A DNA stretch of 64,000 nt, taken from the NCBI GenBank assembly GCA_050258555.1, contig JBLMZA010000040.1, positions 16,738-80,737 on the forward strand, read 5' to 3'. The DNA is from CAISDA01 sp050258555 (GTDB lineage: Bacteria > Bacteroidota > Ignavibacteria > UBA10030 > UBA8401). Under the pieces are notes generated by a model. It had not been told where the DNA came from and made no database searches. It saw only the letters and a program-made list of their open reading frames with translations. The position numbers and the translations under genes are program-made. This document shows, piece by piece, positions 46,227-54,510 of the stretch (positions are counted from its first letter, which is position 1; the number at the start of each line of letters is the position of its first letter).

Positions 46227-46268
46227 CGCATCCGATCTTGCGCGGAATTGCGCATAAGATCGGATGCG
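46227..46268 (-). promoter_or_regulatory. Extra long hairpin between aptamer and terminator
   Basis: A perfect 13-bp inverted repeat, CGCATCCGATCTT with AAGATCGGATGCG, encloses a further GCGC/GCGC stem. It lies between the aptamer and the terminator hairpin without overlapping either. Its role is unclear; it may insulate the two structures or act as a pausing element. Confidence 0.6.
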
Positions 46269-46311
46269 TACAGACTGTCCCACCTCTGTTCCACGAAGGC
46301 GGAGTGTGCTT

Positions 46312-46493
46312 GGTGCAGGCAGGTCTCCTGGCTTGTGACTACATCGTCCCGGCGGCGCCTTCCCAGGAGAACATCTGTGATGTTCCGCCAAGTGGGCCGT
46401 CGCAGTACCTCGTCACGTACAGTTGCGGGTCAGCTTCCGATTCTACGGAATTCCCTTTTCATCCCGCCGTTGTCCGGCGGGACACCTATACCA
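46312..46493 (-). ncRNA. Cobalamin (B12) riboswitch aptamer
   Basis: Read on the minus strand, the conserved cobalamin-aptamer blocks occur in order. They are GGTGTCCCGCC, then GGGAATTCCG, the B12-box-type block GCTGACCCGCAACTGTA, a TGGGAAGGCG segment, and finally AAGCCAGGAGACCTGCC. This order and wording match the classical cobalamin class. The 394-bp gap between tag and btuB also holds a promoter (46523-46551), the extra hairpin and the terminator. Confidence 0.95.
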
Positions 46494-46522
46494 TGTATGG
46501 AAAAGAACAACATCAACGACAC

Positions 46523-46551
46523 AATATACGATCACTGGCAATGCCAAACAA
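46523..46551 (-). promoter_or_regulatory. Predicted sigma70 promoter of the btuB operon
   Basis: Minus strand: TTGTTT (46546-46551), 17-bp spacer, TATATT (46523-46528), placing a transcript start near 46515, about 20 nt before the aptamer. It lies just after the tag stop codon. Confidence 0.55.
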
Positions 46552-46568
46552 GTGCCGTGAAAAATATT

Positions 46569-47147
46569 TCATGCGCTTCGCGCGGCGAGCCGCTCGGCCC
46601 ATCGCGGCTTGTGCTCGAGGATCGTCGCATAGACGGGACATGATTCCGCATGCGCATGCGGAAGGTATCCGGTGCTCATCAGAAATTCGTTGACGATCTC
46701 CCCTCCCGTGAACGTGAATGTCTTTTTGAAGAGCTTCGTCCATTCGGCAAGATCGGCGCACGTCTGCATATCGAGCCAGCGGCGGAACGAGCCGTGCTCC
46801 TGCTGCAGCGTGCGCACGACCTGGGCATTCCGGATGGCGGCGCGGATCTTCAGCCGGTTGCGGATGATGCCGGCATCGGCCAGCAGCCGGTCGATGTCAC
46901 GCTCGGTGTAGGCGGCGATCCGCTCCACATCGAAATTGTCGTACGCCTTCCGGAAATGTTCCTGCTTCTTCAGGATCATCGTCCAATTCAGCCCGGCCTG
47001 ATTGATCTCAAGGATGAGCCTTCCCAGAAGCTCATTATCGTCCGCGAGCGGAAAGCCGTACTGCGTGTCGTGGTAGGCCTTGTGGAGCAGCCCGTTCTCG
47101 TCCGAACGATCCTTCACATAGTCGCAATATGTCTTCAAGAGTCCCAT
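46569..47147 (-). CDS. tag: DNA-3-methyladenine glycosylase I
   Basis: Removes 3-methyladenine from alkylated DNA in base-excision repair. The 192-residue protein keeps the family's zinc ligands: an N-terminal Cys (TYCDYVKD) with His in AYHD, and a C-terminal His-x3-Cys in HAHAESC. The catalytic glutamate region LEINQAGLNWTMILKKQEHF is present. The motif usually read YHDNEWG is YHDTQYG here. ATG 47147 has AAGGA 7 nt upstream. It is divergent from the sorted secreted protein. Confidence 0.93.
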   Translation of the reverse strand: MGLLKTYCDYVKDRSDENGLLHKAYHDTQYGFPLADDNELLGRLILEINQAGLNWTMILKKQEHFRKAYDNFDVERIAAYTERDIDRLLADAGIIRNRLKIRAAIRNAQVVRTLQQEHGSFRRWLDMQTCADLAEWTKLFKKTFTFTGGEIVNEFLMSTGYLPHAHAESCPVYATILEHKPRWAERLAARSA

Positions 47148-47304
47148 CGTCGTTCCTTCATTCATTCATGCAATGTACGTTCCGCGATCCGGAAAATCCA
47201 CCGCGCAACATCCGGAACTCCTCTTTCCGGACGCCTGTTTCAATCTTTATCTGTCTTTCAACGAGTTCATTCTTCATTTTTCATCATCACCATCGGGGGT
47301 TATC

Positions 47305-48192
47305 ATGAAACGGTTGTTACTGTCTGCTGTACTAGCGGGACTCATGCTGTGCGCAAACGCTGCCATGGGGCAAATCGCCAACCCGGGCTTTGAAGCCTGG
47401 ACGAACAATCAGCCCGACGGATGGTTCACCTATCAGTCCATCTTCAACGATGTTGTCAAGTCGTCCGTGGCTCATTCGGGCTCCTCGGCGCTGAAAGCCA
47501 GCGTCGTGATCTTCAACAATACGCCCACGGGGTCGCTTGTGCAAAGCGGCGCCGGCGCGCAGGGGTTCCCTGTCAATGCGCGGCACGGTTCTGTGAGCGG
47601 ATGGTATCAGTTCACGGGCGTCGCCGGCGACCAGTTCAATGTTGCCGTGCTCATGTATACCGGATCCGGATCGAACTTGACGCTCATCGGCGCGGGCGAA
47701 TTCGCGACCTCGACGAGCACCGGCTCGACATGGGCGAAGTTCACGGCGCCGATCACATACATCTCGCCCCAGGTGCCGTCGATCGTTACGATCCATATGA
47801 TTGTCGACTCGGCGCCCGATTCGTCGGATCCGCATGTCGGATCGTTCTATATCGTCGATGATCTGACACTCGATGCCGTGACGGCGGTCGGTGACCAAGG
47901 CGCATCGGCGCCTGCGGCGTTTGCCCTCGAGCAGAATTTCCCGAATCCCTTCAACCCGTCGACGACGATCCGCTACTCCCTGCCGAAGGAATCGAATGTG
48001 ACATTGTCGGTCTACAACATGTTGGGAGAGGAAGTGAAAACGCTCGTGAGCGGCGTCCGCGCATCGGGGACGCATGAGGTGGTCTGGAACGGCGACACCA
48101 ATGCCGGAGTTCCAGCGGGTTCGGGACTGTATGTGTATCGTCTGCGCGCCGGCTCCCTGACCGAGGTCAGGCGCATGATGCTCGTGAAGTAA
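47305..48192 (+). CDS. Secreted protein with carbohydrate-binding-like domain and sorting module
   Basis: A 295-residue exported protein. The signal peptide is residues 1-21 (MKRLLLSAVLAGLMLCANAAM). The middle domain (NPGFEAWTNNQPDGWFTY ... VDDLTLDAV) has the beta-sandwich pattern of carbohydrate-binding or galactose-binding-like modules. The C-terminal 85 residues form the sorting module NFPNPFNPSTTIRYSLP ... GLYVYRLRAGSLTEVRRMMLVK. The function is unknown; it probably binds sugars at the cell surface. ATG 47305 follows GGGGGTTATC. It converges on the flippase gene with a palindromic repeat between. Confidence 0.88.
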   Translation: MKRLLLSAVLAGLMLCANAAMGQIANPGFEAWTNNQPDGWFTYQSIFNDVVKSSVAHSGSSALKASVVIFNNTPTGSLVQSGAGAQGFPVNARHGSVSGWYQFTGVAGDQFNVAVLMYTGSGSNLTLIGAGEFATSTSTGSTWAKFTAPITYISPQVPSIVTIHMIVDSAPDSSDPHVGSFYIVDDLTLDAVTAVGDQGASAPAAFALEQNFPNPFNPSTTIRYSLPKESNVTLSVYNMLGEEVKTLVSGVRASGTHEVVWNGDTNAGVPAGSGLYVYRLRAGSLTEVRRMMLVK

Positions 48193-48200
48193 TATTTTTC

Positions 48201-48228
48201 ATGTGGGGCGAAATGCCATTTCGCCCCC
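48201..48228. repeat. Palindromic repeat, copy B
   Basis: ATGTGGGGCGAAATG-C-CATTTCGCCCC: a near-perfect palindrome (arms 48205-48213 and 48219-48227). It is followed by two copies of a CCTGCTTCA-pyrimidine tail (48227-48265), matching the tail after copy A. It separates convergent genes and could terminate transcription from the plus side through the later TTTTTTT run. Confidence 0.7.
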
Positions 48229-48269
48229 TGCTTCACCTTTCTTTTGCTTCCCCCTGCTTCATCTTTTTT

Positions 48270-49724
48270 TCACTGCCTTATCCTCATCACCCTCTTCACG
48301 ATCTTCATTTCATCCTCCGTAAAGAATCGGCCCGCCGCCATCGCCGCCCCCCACAATGCGATCACAAGCAGCTTCTGCCACACGGGCGCTTCCGGCACGG
48401 CCAGCGCATAGACCGCATACGCCGCAAGCGTGACGACGGCGATCTTCGAGAGGCGGTCGTATTCATAGTCAATGTGATAGAATCTCTGCACGACCACGAA
48501 GAGCACCGCCGTCGAAAGCACATAGGCGATCAGCGTGGCATACGCCGCGCCGTAGATGCCCCAGACGGGGATGAGCAGGAAGTTCGCCGCGATGTTCGAA
48601 ACGGACGCGATAATCGAAACCGGGAGCAGATACATCGTCTTCTTCTGAATCTGTATGCCCGCATTCAGGTTCACCGAAATTCCGGCGAAGACGTACGCCA
48701 GAAGCACGATGGGCACAAGTCCGAGTCCGCTCCAGTATGCAGGATGAATGATATAGCGCCCGAGGATCCGGAATTTCACGATATCCGGAATGAAGAGCGA
48801 GAGCACCAGAAACATGAATGCCGAGGCCAGCACGTAATAGGTCATGACGCGCGCAAACAGCGGCTTCGCATTCTCCTCCTTCGCGTGCGAGAGGAAGAAG
48901 GGGCGCCATGCGTATTCGAACATCGACGAGACGAGGTTCATGAAGATGCCGAGCCGGTAGTTGGCCTGATAGATGCCCACGGCGCTGTCTGTCGTCATCA
49001 GCTTGAGAATGGGACGGTCCACGACCTGAAGGATGATGCCCGAGACGCCCACGGGAATATACGGCAGACCGAATTTCAGCAGTTCCCTGTAGAGCGGCTT
49101 CGAGAATGACAGTTTGATATTCCGCATGATATGCGGAATGAGCAGAAGAAACGTCAGCACGGAGGATGCGAGTCCGCTGATGAAGATCGATTCGATGCCC
49201 CAGCGCAGCACGACGAGCGTCACAATGTTGAATACGACGTTCGATGCGATGTTGACGATCGTGAGGAAGGCGAAGAACTTCGCGCGGCGGGCAAGGCGCA
49301 GCGACGCGAACGGAATGATCACCAGTGCATCGAAGAAGAGAATGCCCGCCGCATAGCGGATGATGCGGTAGTATGACTCGTCGATCTGGAAAAGCGGCGC
49401 GGCCGAGCGCGCCGAAAAATACAGGATCGATGAAAAGATCAGCGACGTGACGGCGATCGATGTGAACGGAGTGGTGAAATTGTCCTTCTCATCCCCCGTC
49501 TCGAGAGAGGATCCGTAGCGGAAATACGCCGCCTCCATGCCGTAGCTGTAGATCACATTCAGGAAAGCGATATAGGAATACACGATCGCCACGATGCCGT
49601 AGGCTCCTGGCGCCAGCACGTTGGTGTAGAACGGAACGAGGAAGAACGAGAGAAAGCGGCCGACGATCGTACTGATGCCGTAGACGGCGGTATCGGCGCC
49701 CAGCCGCTTGATTTGCGAGAACAT
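48270..49724 (-). CDS. Polysaccharide flippase (Wzx/MVF-type), first of two
   Basis: A 484-residue membrane protein with about 14 transmembrane segments and the polysaccharide-synthase/MatE-like pattern (GADTAVYGISTIVGRFLSFFLVPFYTNVL at the start). It would move lipid-linked sugar units across the inner membrane. It starts two bases after the nadC stop and ends the operon accA - thioesterase - Trm112 - nadC - flippase. A second flippase lies in the exopolysaccharide locus, so this one may serve another glycan. Confidence 0.88.
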   Translation of the reverse strand: MFSQIKRLGADTAVYGISTIVGRFLSFFLVPFYTNVLAPGAYGIVAIVYSYIAFLNVIYSYGMEAAYFRYGSSLETGDEKDNFTTPFTSIAVTSLIFSSILYFSARSAAPLFQIDESYYRIIRYAAGILFFDALVIIPFASLRLARRAKFFAFLTIVNIASNVVFNIVTLVVLRWGIESIFISGLASSVLTFLLLIPHIMRNIKLSFSKPLYRELLKFGLPYIPVGVSGIILQVVDRPILKLMTTDSAVGIYQANYRLGIFMNLVSSMFEYAWRPFFLSHAKEENAKPLFARVMTYYVLASAFMFLVLSLFIPDIVKFRILGRYIIHPAYWSGLGLVPIVLLAYVFAGISVNLNAGIQIQKKTMYLLPVSIIASVSNIAANFLLIPVWGIYGAAYATLIAYVLSTAVLFVVVQRFYHIDYEYDRLSKIAVVTLAAYAVYALAVPEAPVWQKLLVIALWGAAMAAGRFFTEDEMKIVKRVMRIRQ

Positions 49725-49726
49725 AG

Positions 49727-50578
49727 TCAGTGAATTTCCAGAGAAATATCCAGCGCCTTCGGCGAATGCGTCAGCGCGCCAACTGATATGAAATCGACGC
49801 CCGTTTCGGCCACGGCGCGGATGGTCTGCAATGTGATGCCGCCCGAGGCCTCGACTTCGACCGCTCCGGCGATCACTTCCACCGCTTCCTTCATCGCCTC
49901 CAGCTCGTAGTTATCGAGCATGATGCGGTCGATGCCGCCGCAGGCCAGGGCTTCCTTCACCTGGGCGAGGCTCGTCGTTTCGACCTCGATCGGCACGCTG
50001 ACTGAATGCGCCGAGAGGTAGCGTTTGCATGCCTCGATCGCCTTTCTGATGCCGCCAGCCGCCGCCACGTGATTATCCTTGATCAGCACCATCTGATCGA
50101 GTCCGAAGCGGTGATTGACGCCTCCGCCGTCGCGGACGGCCTTCTTGTCGAGCACACGCAGTCCCGGAACGGTCTTGCGCGTATCGGTGATCTTCGCTTT
50201 CGTTCCCGCCACGGCGTGCACGTACATGTGCGTGAGCGAGGCGATGCCGGACATGCGCTGCATGAAATTCAGCGCCAGGCGCTCGCCCAGAAGAATTCCT
50301 CGCGTCGGTCCGTCGATCTCGGCGATCGTCACGCCCTTCCGGATGAGAGACGTATCGGCAAGCAGGGGCTTCATGACGATCGACTCGTCGACCAGCTTGA
50401 AGACCAGCTGGGCGATGTCGATGCCCGAGAGCACGCCCGTTTCCTTGCAGAGCAGCGTCGCATGGGAATGCTGCGACTCGGGTATGGTCGACTCGCTCGT
50501 CACGTCGCCGAAACCCACATCCTCCATCAGCGCCAGTTCGACCAGGCGCACAATCCTGCTGTCGTGATTATTTTCCAT
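49727..50578 (-). CDS. nadC: Quinolinate phosphoribosyltransferase
   Basis: Makes nicotinate mononucleotide from quinolinate and PRPP in NAD synthesis. The 283-residue protein has the family elements: VGFGDVTSES, GERLALNFMQRMSGIAS, DTRKTVPGLRVLDKKAV, GGGVNHRFGL with VLIKDNH, and VEVEASGGITLQTI near the end. Length is normal. The Trm112 gene overlaps its start by 11 bp. nadA and nadB are not in the window. Confidence 0.96.
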   Translation of the reverse strand: MENNHDSRIVRLVELALMEDVGFGDVTSESTIPESQHSHATLLCKETGVLSGIDIAQLVFKLVDESIVMKPLLADTSLIRKGVTIAEIDGPTRGILLGERLALNFMQRMSGIASLTHMYVHAVAGTKAKITDTRKTVPGLRVLDKKAVRDGGGVNHRFGLDQMVLIKDNHVAAAGGIRKAIEACKRYLSAHSVSVPIEVETTSLAQVKEALACGGIDRIMLDNYELEAMKEAVEVIAGAVEVEASGGITLQTIRAVAETGVDFISVGALTHSPKALDISLEIH

Positions 50579-50732
50579 CGGTCTCGTCCACCAGCATGAT
50601 CGGTATATCGTCCTTCACCTCGTACTGCTTTCCGCATGCCTTGCAGACGAGCAGGTTTTCTTCGGGTTTGTAAAGCAGCTCTCCCTTGCACCGGGGACAG
50701 CAGAGGATGTCGAGAAGTTCTTTTTTGATCAT
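50568..50732 (-). CDS. Trm112-family zinc-ribbon protein
   Basis: A 54-residue protein with two cysteine pairs (LDILCCPRCKGEL and LLVCKACGKQY) and the C-terminal IPIMLVDE typical of bacterial Trm112/YcaR-like proteins. Eukaryotic and archaeal Trm112 activate methyltransferases; the bacterial role is less clear. ATG 50732 gives the family N-terminus. Its last 11 bases overlap the nadC start, so translation is coupled. Confidence 0.9.
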   Translation of the reverse strand: MIKKELLDILCCPRCKGELLYKPEENLLVCKACGKQYEVKDDIPIMLVDETDGK

Positions 50733-50757
50733 AATCGTATGTCGTGCTGCGTGTGTA

Positions 50758-51246
50758 TTAACAATGCGCCGCGTAATAGGCCTCGACCGCATCGGTAAAA
50801 ATCTTCGGCGCGCGCGTGACGGCGCCCGTTTCGGGATTGAGAAACGCATGATGCGTCGAGCCGGTTGCGATCAGCGTCCCTGTTTCCTTGTTCGTCACTT
50901 CGTACTCGATCAGGATCCGGACGGGCGGATTGCCCTTCATCATGCTCTTCACGAGGATCGTCTCGTCGTAGTGCGCCGGGTGGCGGTATTTCACATGCGC
51001 TTCGAGCACCGGCAGGAAGAAGCCCTGCTTCTCCACTTCCGAGTATGGAAGTCCGATCAGGCGCAGCATGTCGGTCCGCGCCATTTCGAAGTATTCGAGA
51101 TACCGGCCGTAGTAGACGAACTTCATCTGATCGACTTCCGCATAGCGCACGCGGAATTCGGTCGTCGATGCGAGCATCCGCTCGTGTCCGACGGCTGCGG
51201 GCGTGCCCGCTCCGTTGCCTCCCTCGTGCTGCACGCGCTCACTCAT
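50758..51246 (-). CDS. Acyl-CoA thioesterase (YbgC/hot-dog fold)
   Basis: A 162-residue hot-dog thioesterase. The catalytic Asp is in [22 protein letters not shown], the 4HBT signature, and later strands include [20 protein letters not shown]. The first 25 residues are an extra low-complexity leader. It probably hydrolyses short acyl-CoA or acyl-ACP esters. The ATG at 51246 overlaps the accA stop by 8 bp, linking it to fatty-acid synthesis. Confidence 0.9.
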   Translation of the reverse strand: MSERVQHEGGNGAGTPAAVGHERMLASTTEFRVRYAEVDQMKFVYYGRYLEYFEMARTDMLRLIGLPYSEVEKQGFFLPVLEAHVKYRHPAHYDETILVKSMMKGNPPVRILIEYEVTNKETGTLIATGSTHHAFLNPETGAVTRAPKIFTDAVEAYYAAHC

Positions 51247-52189
51247 TCCATGCTCCCATGGCGCAGAATTTCTGTATGCGCTTTTCGACGAGCTTTTCCG
51301 GCTTCAGTTTTTTAAGCGGACCGAGTTCCGCAAGGATGGCTTCCTTGAGCATGCGCGCGGCCTGCTCCGGATTCCTGTGCGCGCCGCCCGATGGTTCGGG
51401 AATGATGGCGTCGATGATCTTCTGCTCGAGCAGATCGGCCGGCGTGAGCTTCAGCGCCTCTGCCGCCTGTTCCTTGTAATCCCAGCTCTTCCACAGAATG
51501 CTCGAGCACGATTCGGGCGCGATCACCGAGTACCAGGTGTTTTCCATCATCAGGATGCGGTCTCCGACGCCGATGCCGAGCGCCCCGCCCGAGGCGCCTT
51601 CGCCGATGATGACGACGACGACCGGCACATTCAGATGCGACATCTCGAAGAGGTTGCGCGCGATGGCTTCGGCCTGGCCGCGTTCCTCGGCGCCGATGCC
51701 CGGATAGGCTCCCGGCGTATCGAGCAGCGTGACGATCGGACGGTTGAACTTTTCGGCCATCTTCATGAGCCTGAGCGCCTTGCGGTAGCCTTCGGGCTGC
51801 GGCATGCCGAAGTTGCGATAGACGTTCGACTTCGTGTCCCTGCCCTTCTGATGCCCGATGATCATCACCGTCTCGGAATCCAGTGTGGCGAAGCCGCCGA
51901 CGATCGATTTGTCGTCGCCATAGGCGCGGTCGCCGTGGAGTTCGATGAAATCGTTCGTCATGTATCCGATATAGTCGAGCGTATAGGGGCGCTCGGGGTG
52001 GCGCGCAAGCTGCACGCGCTGCCAGCGGGAGATGTTGGCGAAAATGTTTTCCCGCAGCTGGATGACTTTGTTTTCCAAGTTGTGTATCTCCTCAGCGATG
52101 TCGAGCGTGTCGGAGAGCGTCCGCATCTCGTCGATCTTTTTCTCGAGTTCAACGATGGGTTTTTCAAAGTCCAGGATTACCTTGCTCAT
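51239..52189 (-). CDS. accA: Acetyl-CoA carboxylase, carboxyltransferase alpha subunit
   Basis: Alpha subunit of the carboxyltransferase that makes malonyl-CoA for fatty-acid synthesis. The 316-residue protein has the N-terminal coiled helix ([17 protein letters not shown]), and the crotonase-like core: [44 protein letters not shown] and [18 protein letters not shown] 52189 gives the standard [11 protein letters not shown] start. The beta subunit accD is elsewhere. It is the first gene after the terminator of the exopolysaccharide locus. Confidence 0.97.
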   Translation of the reverse strand: MSKVILDFEKPIVELEKKIDEMRTLSDTLDIAEEIHNLENKVIQLRENIFANISRWQRVQLARHPERPYTLDYIGYMTNDFIELHGDRAYGDDKSIVGGFATLDSETVMIIGHQKGRDTKSNVYRNFGMPQPEGYRKALRLMKMAEKFNRPIVTLLDTPGAYPGIGAEERGQAEAIARNLFEMSHLNVPVVVVIIGEGASGGALGIGVGDRILMMENTWYSVIAPESCSSILWKSWDYKEQAAEALKLTPADLLEQKIIDAIIPEPSGGAHRNPEQAARMLKEAILAELGPLKKLKPEKLVEKRIQKFCAMGAWNE

Positions 52190-52309
52190 TCTTTCGAAAC
52201 CTTTCCGGAAGACGCCGCCTGAGGCAGCATCGTGATCATTCATTCGCAAACGGGAAGCGGTACTGCCGCTGCCAAATGTAAAAAATATACAAAAGGCGCG
52301 GCACAAATC

Positions 52310-52335
52310 AAAAAAAGTGCGGTCCTACAGGACGC
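52310..52335 (-). terminator. Terminator of the exopolysaccharide operon
   Basis: Minus strand: GCG-TCC, TGTA loop, GGA-C-CGC (one bulged base), then ACTTTTTTTG. The stem spans the glycosyltransferase stop codon at 52325-52327. It is a short but G+C-rich hairpin with a good T-run. Confidence 0.65.
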
Positions 52336-53551
52336 GCTCGATGACGGACCGGTACTGGTCCAGGGCGATGGGAAATGTGAAATGGTCCTCGAAGTATCGC
52401 CGGGCGTTTGCCGCCAGCGAGCACCGAAGCGCATCGTCGGCCTTCAGCGACACGATGGCCGCAAGAAGGCCTTCCGCGTCCCCCTGCGAAACGACGAATC
52501 CGCACTTGGCAGAGCGGATGATTTCCGCCACGGACGAGTCCGCATCGCACAATGCGATCACCGGCGTGCCCGATGCGAGGATGGAATACAGTTTGCTCGG
52601 CATCGCGAGGCCTTCGATATTCTCCTCGAGCGTCACAATCGCGACCGATGCCGCCGTGAGCGACTGGGGCAGCATGTCGAATTTCTGATACGGAAGAAAA
52701 ACGACGTTGTCCAGATGCCGTTCGCCCGCCATCTGCACCAGCAGCGGCTTCTTGCCGCCGTCCCCGATGAAAAGGAATGTGATATCGCGATCGCTGCAGT
52801 GTTCCGCGGAAAGAATGACGGTTTCCAGCTTGTGGAACAATCCGTGATTTCCCGAATATTGCACGACGAACTTCGAGAGCAGGTTATTCGAACGGAGAAA
52901 TTCATTCGCCTCGCGTGCGACGGGGCGCAGGAATTCGCCGTCGGCCCAGTTGTGTATGACGTCAATCGGCGGCGGCGTTCCCATTTTCGGCGTGAACTTG
53001 TGACGGATCTGTTCCTTCATCGTCGAACTGAGCACGATGATCGATGAGGCGCGCTTCAAGATGAGCTTGTTGACGGCGTTCCAGACGCGGTGAATCACTC
53101 CGCCCTTCTTCAGATACTCGAGCCGCACGGCGATATCCGGATACACATCGTGCACAAGGAAGATGAACTGCGTTCCCTGAAGCAGGTTGCTCACAGCGCC
53201 GATGAGCGGAAGAAACGGCGGATTGGAGACGATGAGCAGCGGCGTGCGGTCGCGGCTGAAGAGCACCGCCGCCAGCGCCGAGAAGAAGAACGACAGCGAA
53301 TTGACGACCTTGCCGAGAAACGAATTCTTGTTGAGCTGCGTCGACCAGACCCGGCGGATATCCACGCCTCTGTACGTCTCACGCCGGGGGGCCGTATTCT
53401 TCTCATACGTAGGCTGGGCGGTGATCGCCTGCACGGCGATTCCTTTTTCCGTCAGGCCGGCGGCGAGTTCGGTCAGGAGCTGGCCGGTCGTGGCGATGTC
53501 CGGATGGAAGTACAGCGACAGCAGTCTCAATGTATGGTTGTTATGATGCAT
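52325..53551 (-). CDS. Glycosyltransferase family 4 (WbuB-like)
   Basis: A 408-residue GT-B glycosyltransferase. The N-terminal acceptor domain begins LRLLSLYFHPDIATTGQLLTEL. The C-terminal nucleotide-sugar domain shows VQYSGNHGLFHKLETVI and the EGLAMPSKLYSILASGTPVIA donor-binding motif, the pattern seen in WbuB-type transferases. Sugar specificity is unknown. It overlaps the preceding family 2 transferase by 11 bp and is the last gene of the exopolysaccharide operon. Confidence 0.92.
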   Translation of the reverse strand: MHHNNHTLRLLSLYFHPDIATTGQLLTELAAGLTEKGIAVQAITAQPTYEKNTAPRRETYRGVDIRRVWSTQLNKNSFLGKVVNSLSFFFSALAAVLFSRDRTPLLIVSNPPFLPLIGAVSNLLQGTQFIFLVHDVYPDIAVRLEYLKKGGVIHRVWNAVNKLILKRASSIIVLSSTMKEQIRHKFTPKMGTPPPIDVIHNWADGEFLRPVAREANEFLRSNNLLSKFVVQYSGNHGLFHKLETVILSAEHCSDRDITFLFIGDGGKKPLLVQMAGERHLDNVVFLPYQKFDMLPQSLTAASVAIVTLEENIEGLAMPSKLYSILASGTPVIALCDADSSVAEIIRSAKCGFVVSQGDAEGLLAAIVSLKADDALRCSLAANARRYFEDHFTFPIALDQYRSVIERVL

Positions 53552-54491
53552 TGTTCCGTCTGATGAATACGATGATGCCGTCGCGCCAGCCGCGCCAGAG
53601 CGCTTTCAGTTGTCTGACCGCCTTGCTTCCCGGCTCTCCCATGTTCTGCAGCATGAGGATCGTCTTGGCGATGCTGTTCACGGTCGTAAAGAGCGCAACA
53701 TACAGCTTATACAGCGGGGACGCATGTTCGAACACCCAGAACCGGTTGCGCGTATGATAGTACAGATACAGCTCCGTATAGTTCTTCCATCCCTTGCCTC
53801 CGCCGCTCTTGTGATAGGCGACGGCCTCCGGAATGTAGACGATCTTGAATTTCGTCAGCACGCGCTGCGAGAATTCCTGGTCCTCGAAATACATGAAATA
53901 CCGTTCGTCCATCAATCCGACATCGCGGAAGACCGATGCGCGCACGAGCAGGAGCACGCCGCAGGCGTAGTCGGTCTCCTTGAGCTCGTTCGTCTCCTTC
54001 TGATCGATGGAGACCGCTCCCTTGTTCTGACCGGTGCAGAGCAGCTTGTTGAACCGTCCCGCCGCCGAAAAGAGTTCCGTCGTTCCCGGAAAGTAGACGC
54101 GCGCATTGAGCACGCCCGCCTCCGGATGGCGTTCGGCATAGTCCACAAGATGGTCGAGCAGATCGGGCGTCACGGTCGCATCGTTGTTGATGATGAGCAC
54201 ATAGTCCGCGTTTTCTTCGAGCGCGCAGCGGACGCCGATATTGTTGCCAGCCGCATAGCCCCCGTTGCGCTCCGAGAGGATCACCGTATGCTGCGGAAAC
54301 GCCTGCTGGAGCTTCGGTCCGCTTCCATCGGGCGATGCGTTATCCACGATGATGATCGAGAAGTTCGGATACCGCATCGCTTCCAGCGAGCGCACGCACT
54401 CGATCGTGTCGTCATAGCCGTTGTAATTGAGCACGATCACAGCCACCTGGGCCGCTGTCTTGCCGCTGCTCACCGTGTATCCGTCAGTCAT
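53541..54491 (-). CDS. Glycosyltransferase family 2
   Basis: A 316-residue GT-A inverting glycosyltransferase of the rhamnosyltransferase-like group. It opens VAVIVLNYNGYDDTIECVRSL, carries VDNASPDGSG, ERNGGYAAGNN and the DXD-type IINNDATV metal site, then YFMYFEDQEFSQRV for the acceptor base. A hydrophobic C-terminal segment may touch the membrane. It is located between the flippase (19-bp gap) and the family 4 transferase. Confidence 0.92.
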   Translation of the reverse strand: MTDGYTVSSGKTAAQVAVIVLNYNGYDDTIECVRSLEAMRYPNFSIIIVDNASPDGSGPKLQQAFPQHTVILSERNGGYAAGNNIGVRCALEENADYVLIINNDATVTPDLLDHLVDYAERHPEAGVLNARVYFPGTTELFSAAGRFNKLLCTGQNKGAVSIDQKETNELKETDYACGVLLLVRASVFRDVGLMDERYFMYFEDQEFSQRVLTKFKIVYIPEAVAYHKSGGGKGWKNYTELYLYYHTRNRFWVFEHASPLYKLYVALFTTVNSIAKTILMLQNMGEPGSKAVRQLKALWRGWRDGIIVFIRRNNAS

Positions 54492-54510
54492 AAAAAAGAT
54501 CCAATGAAAT

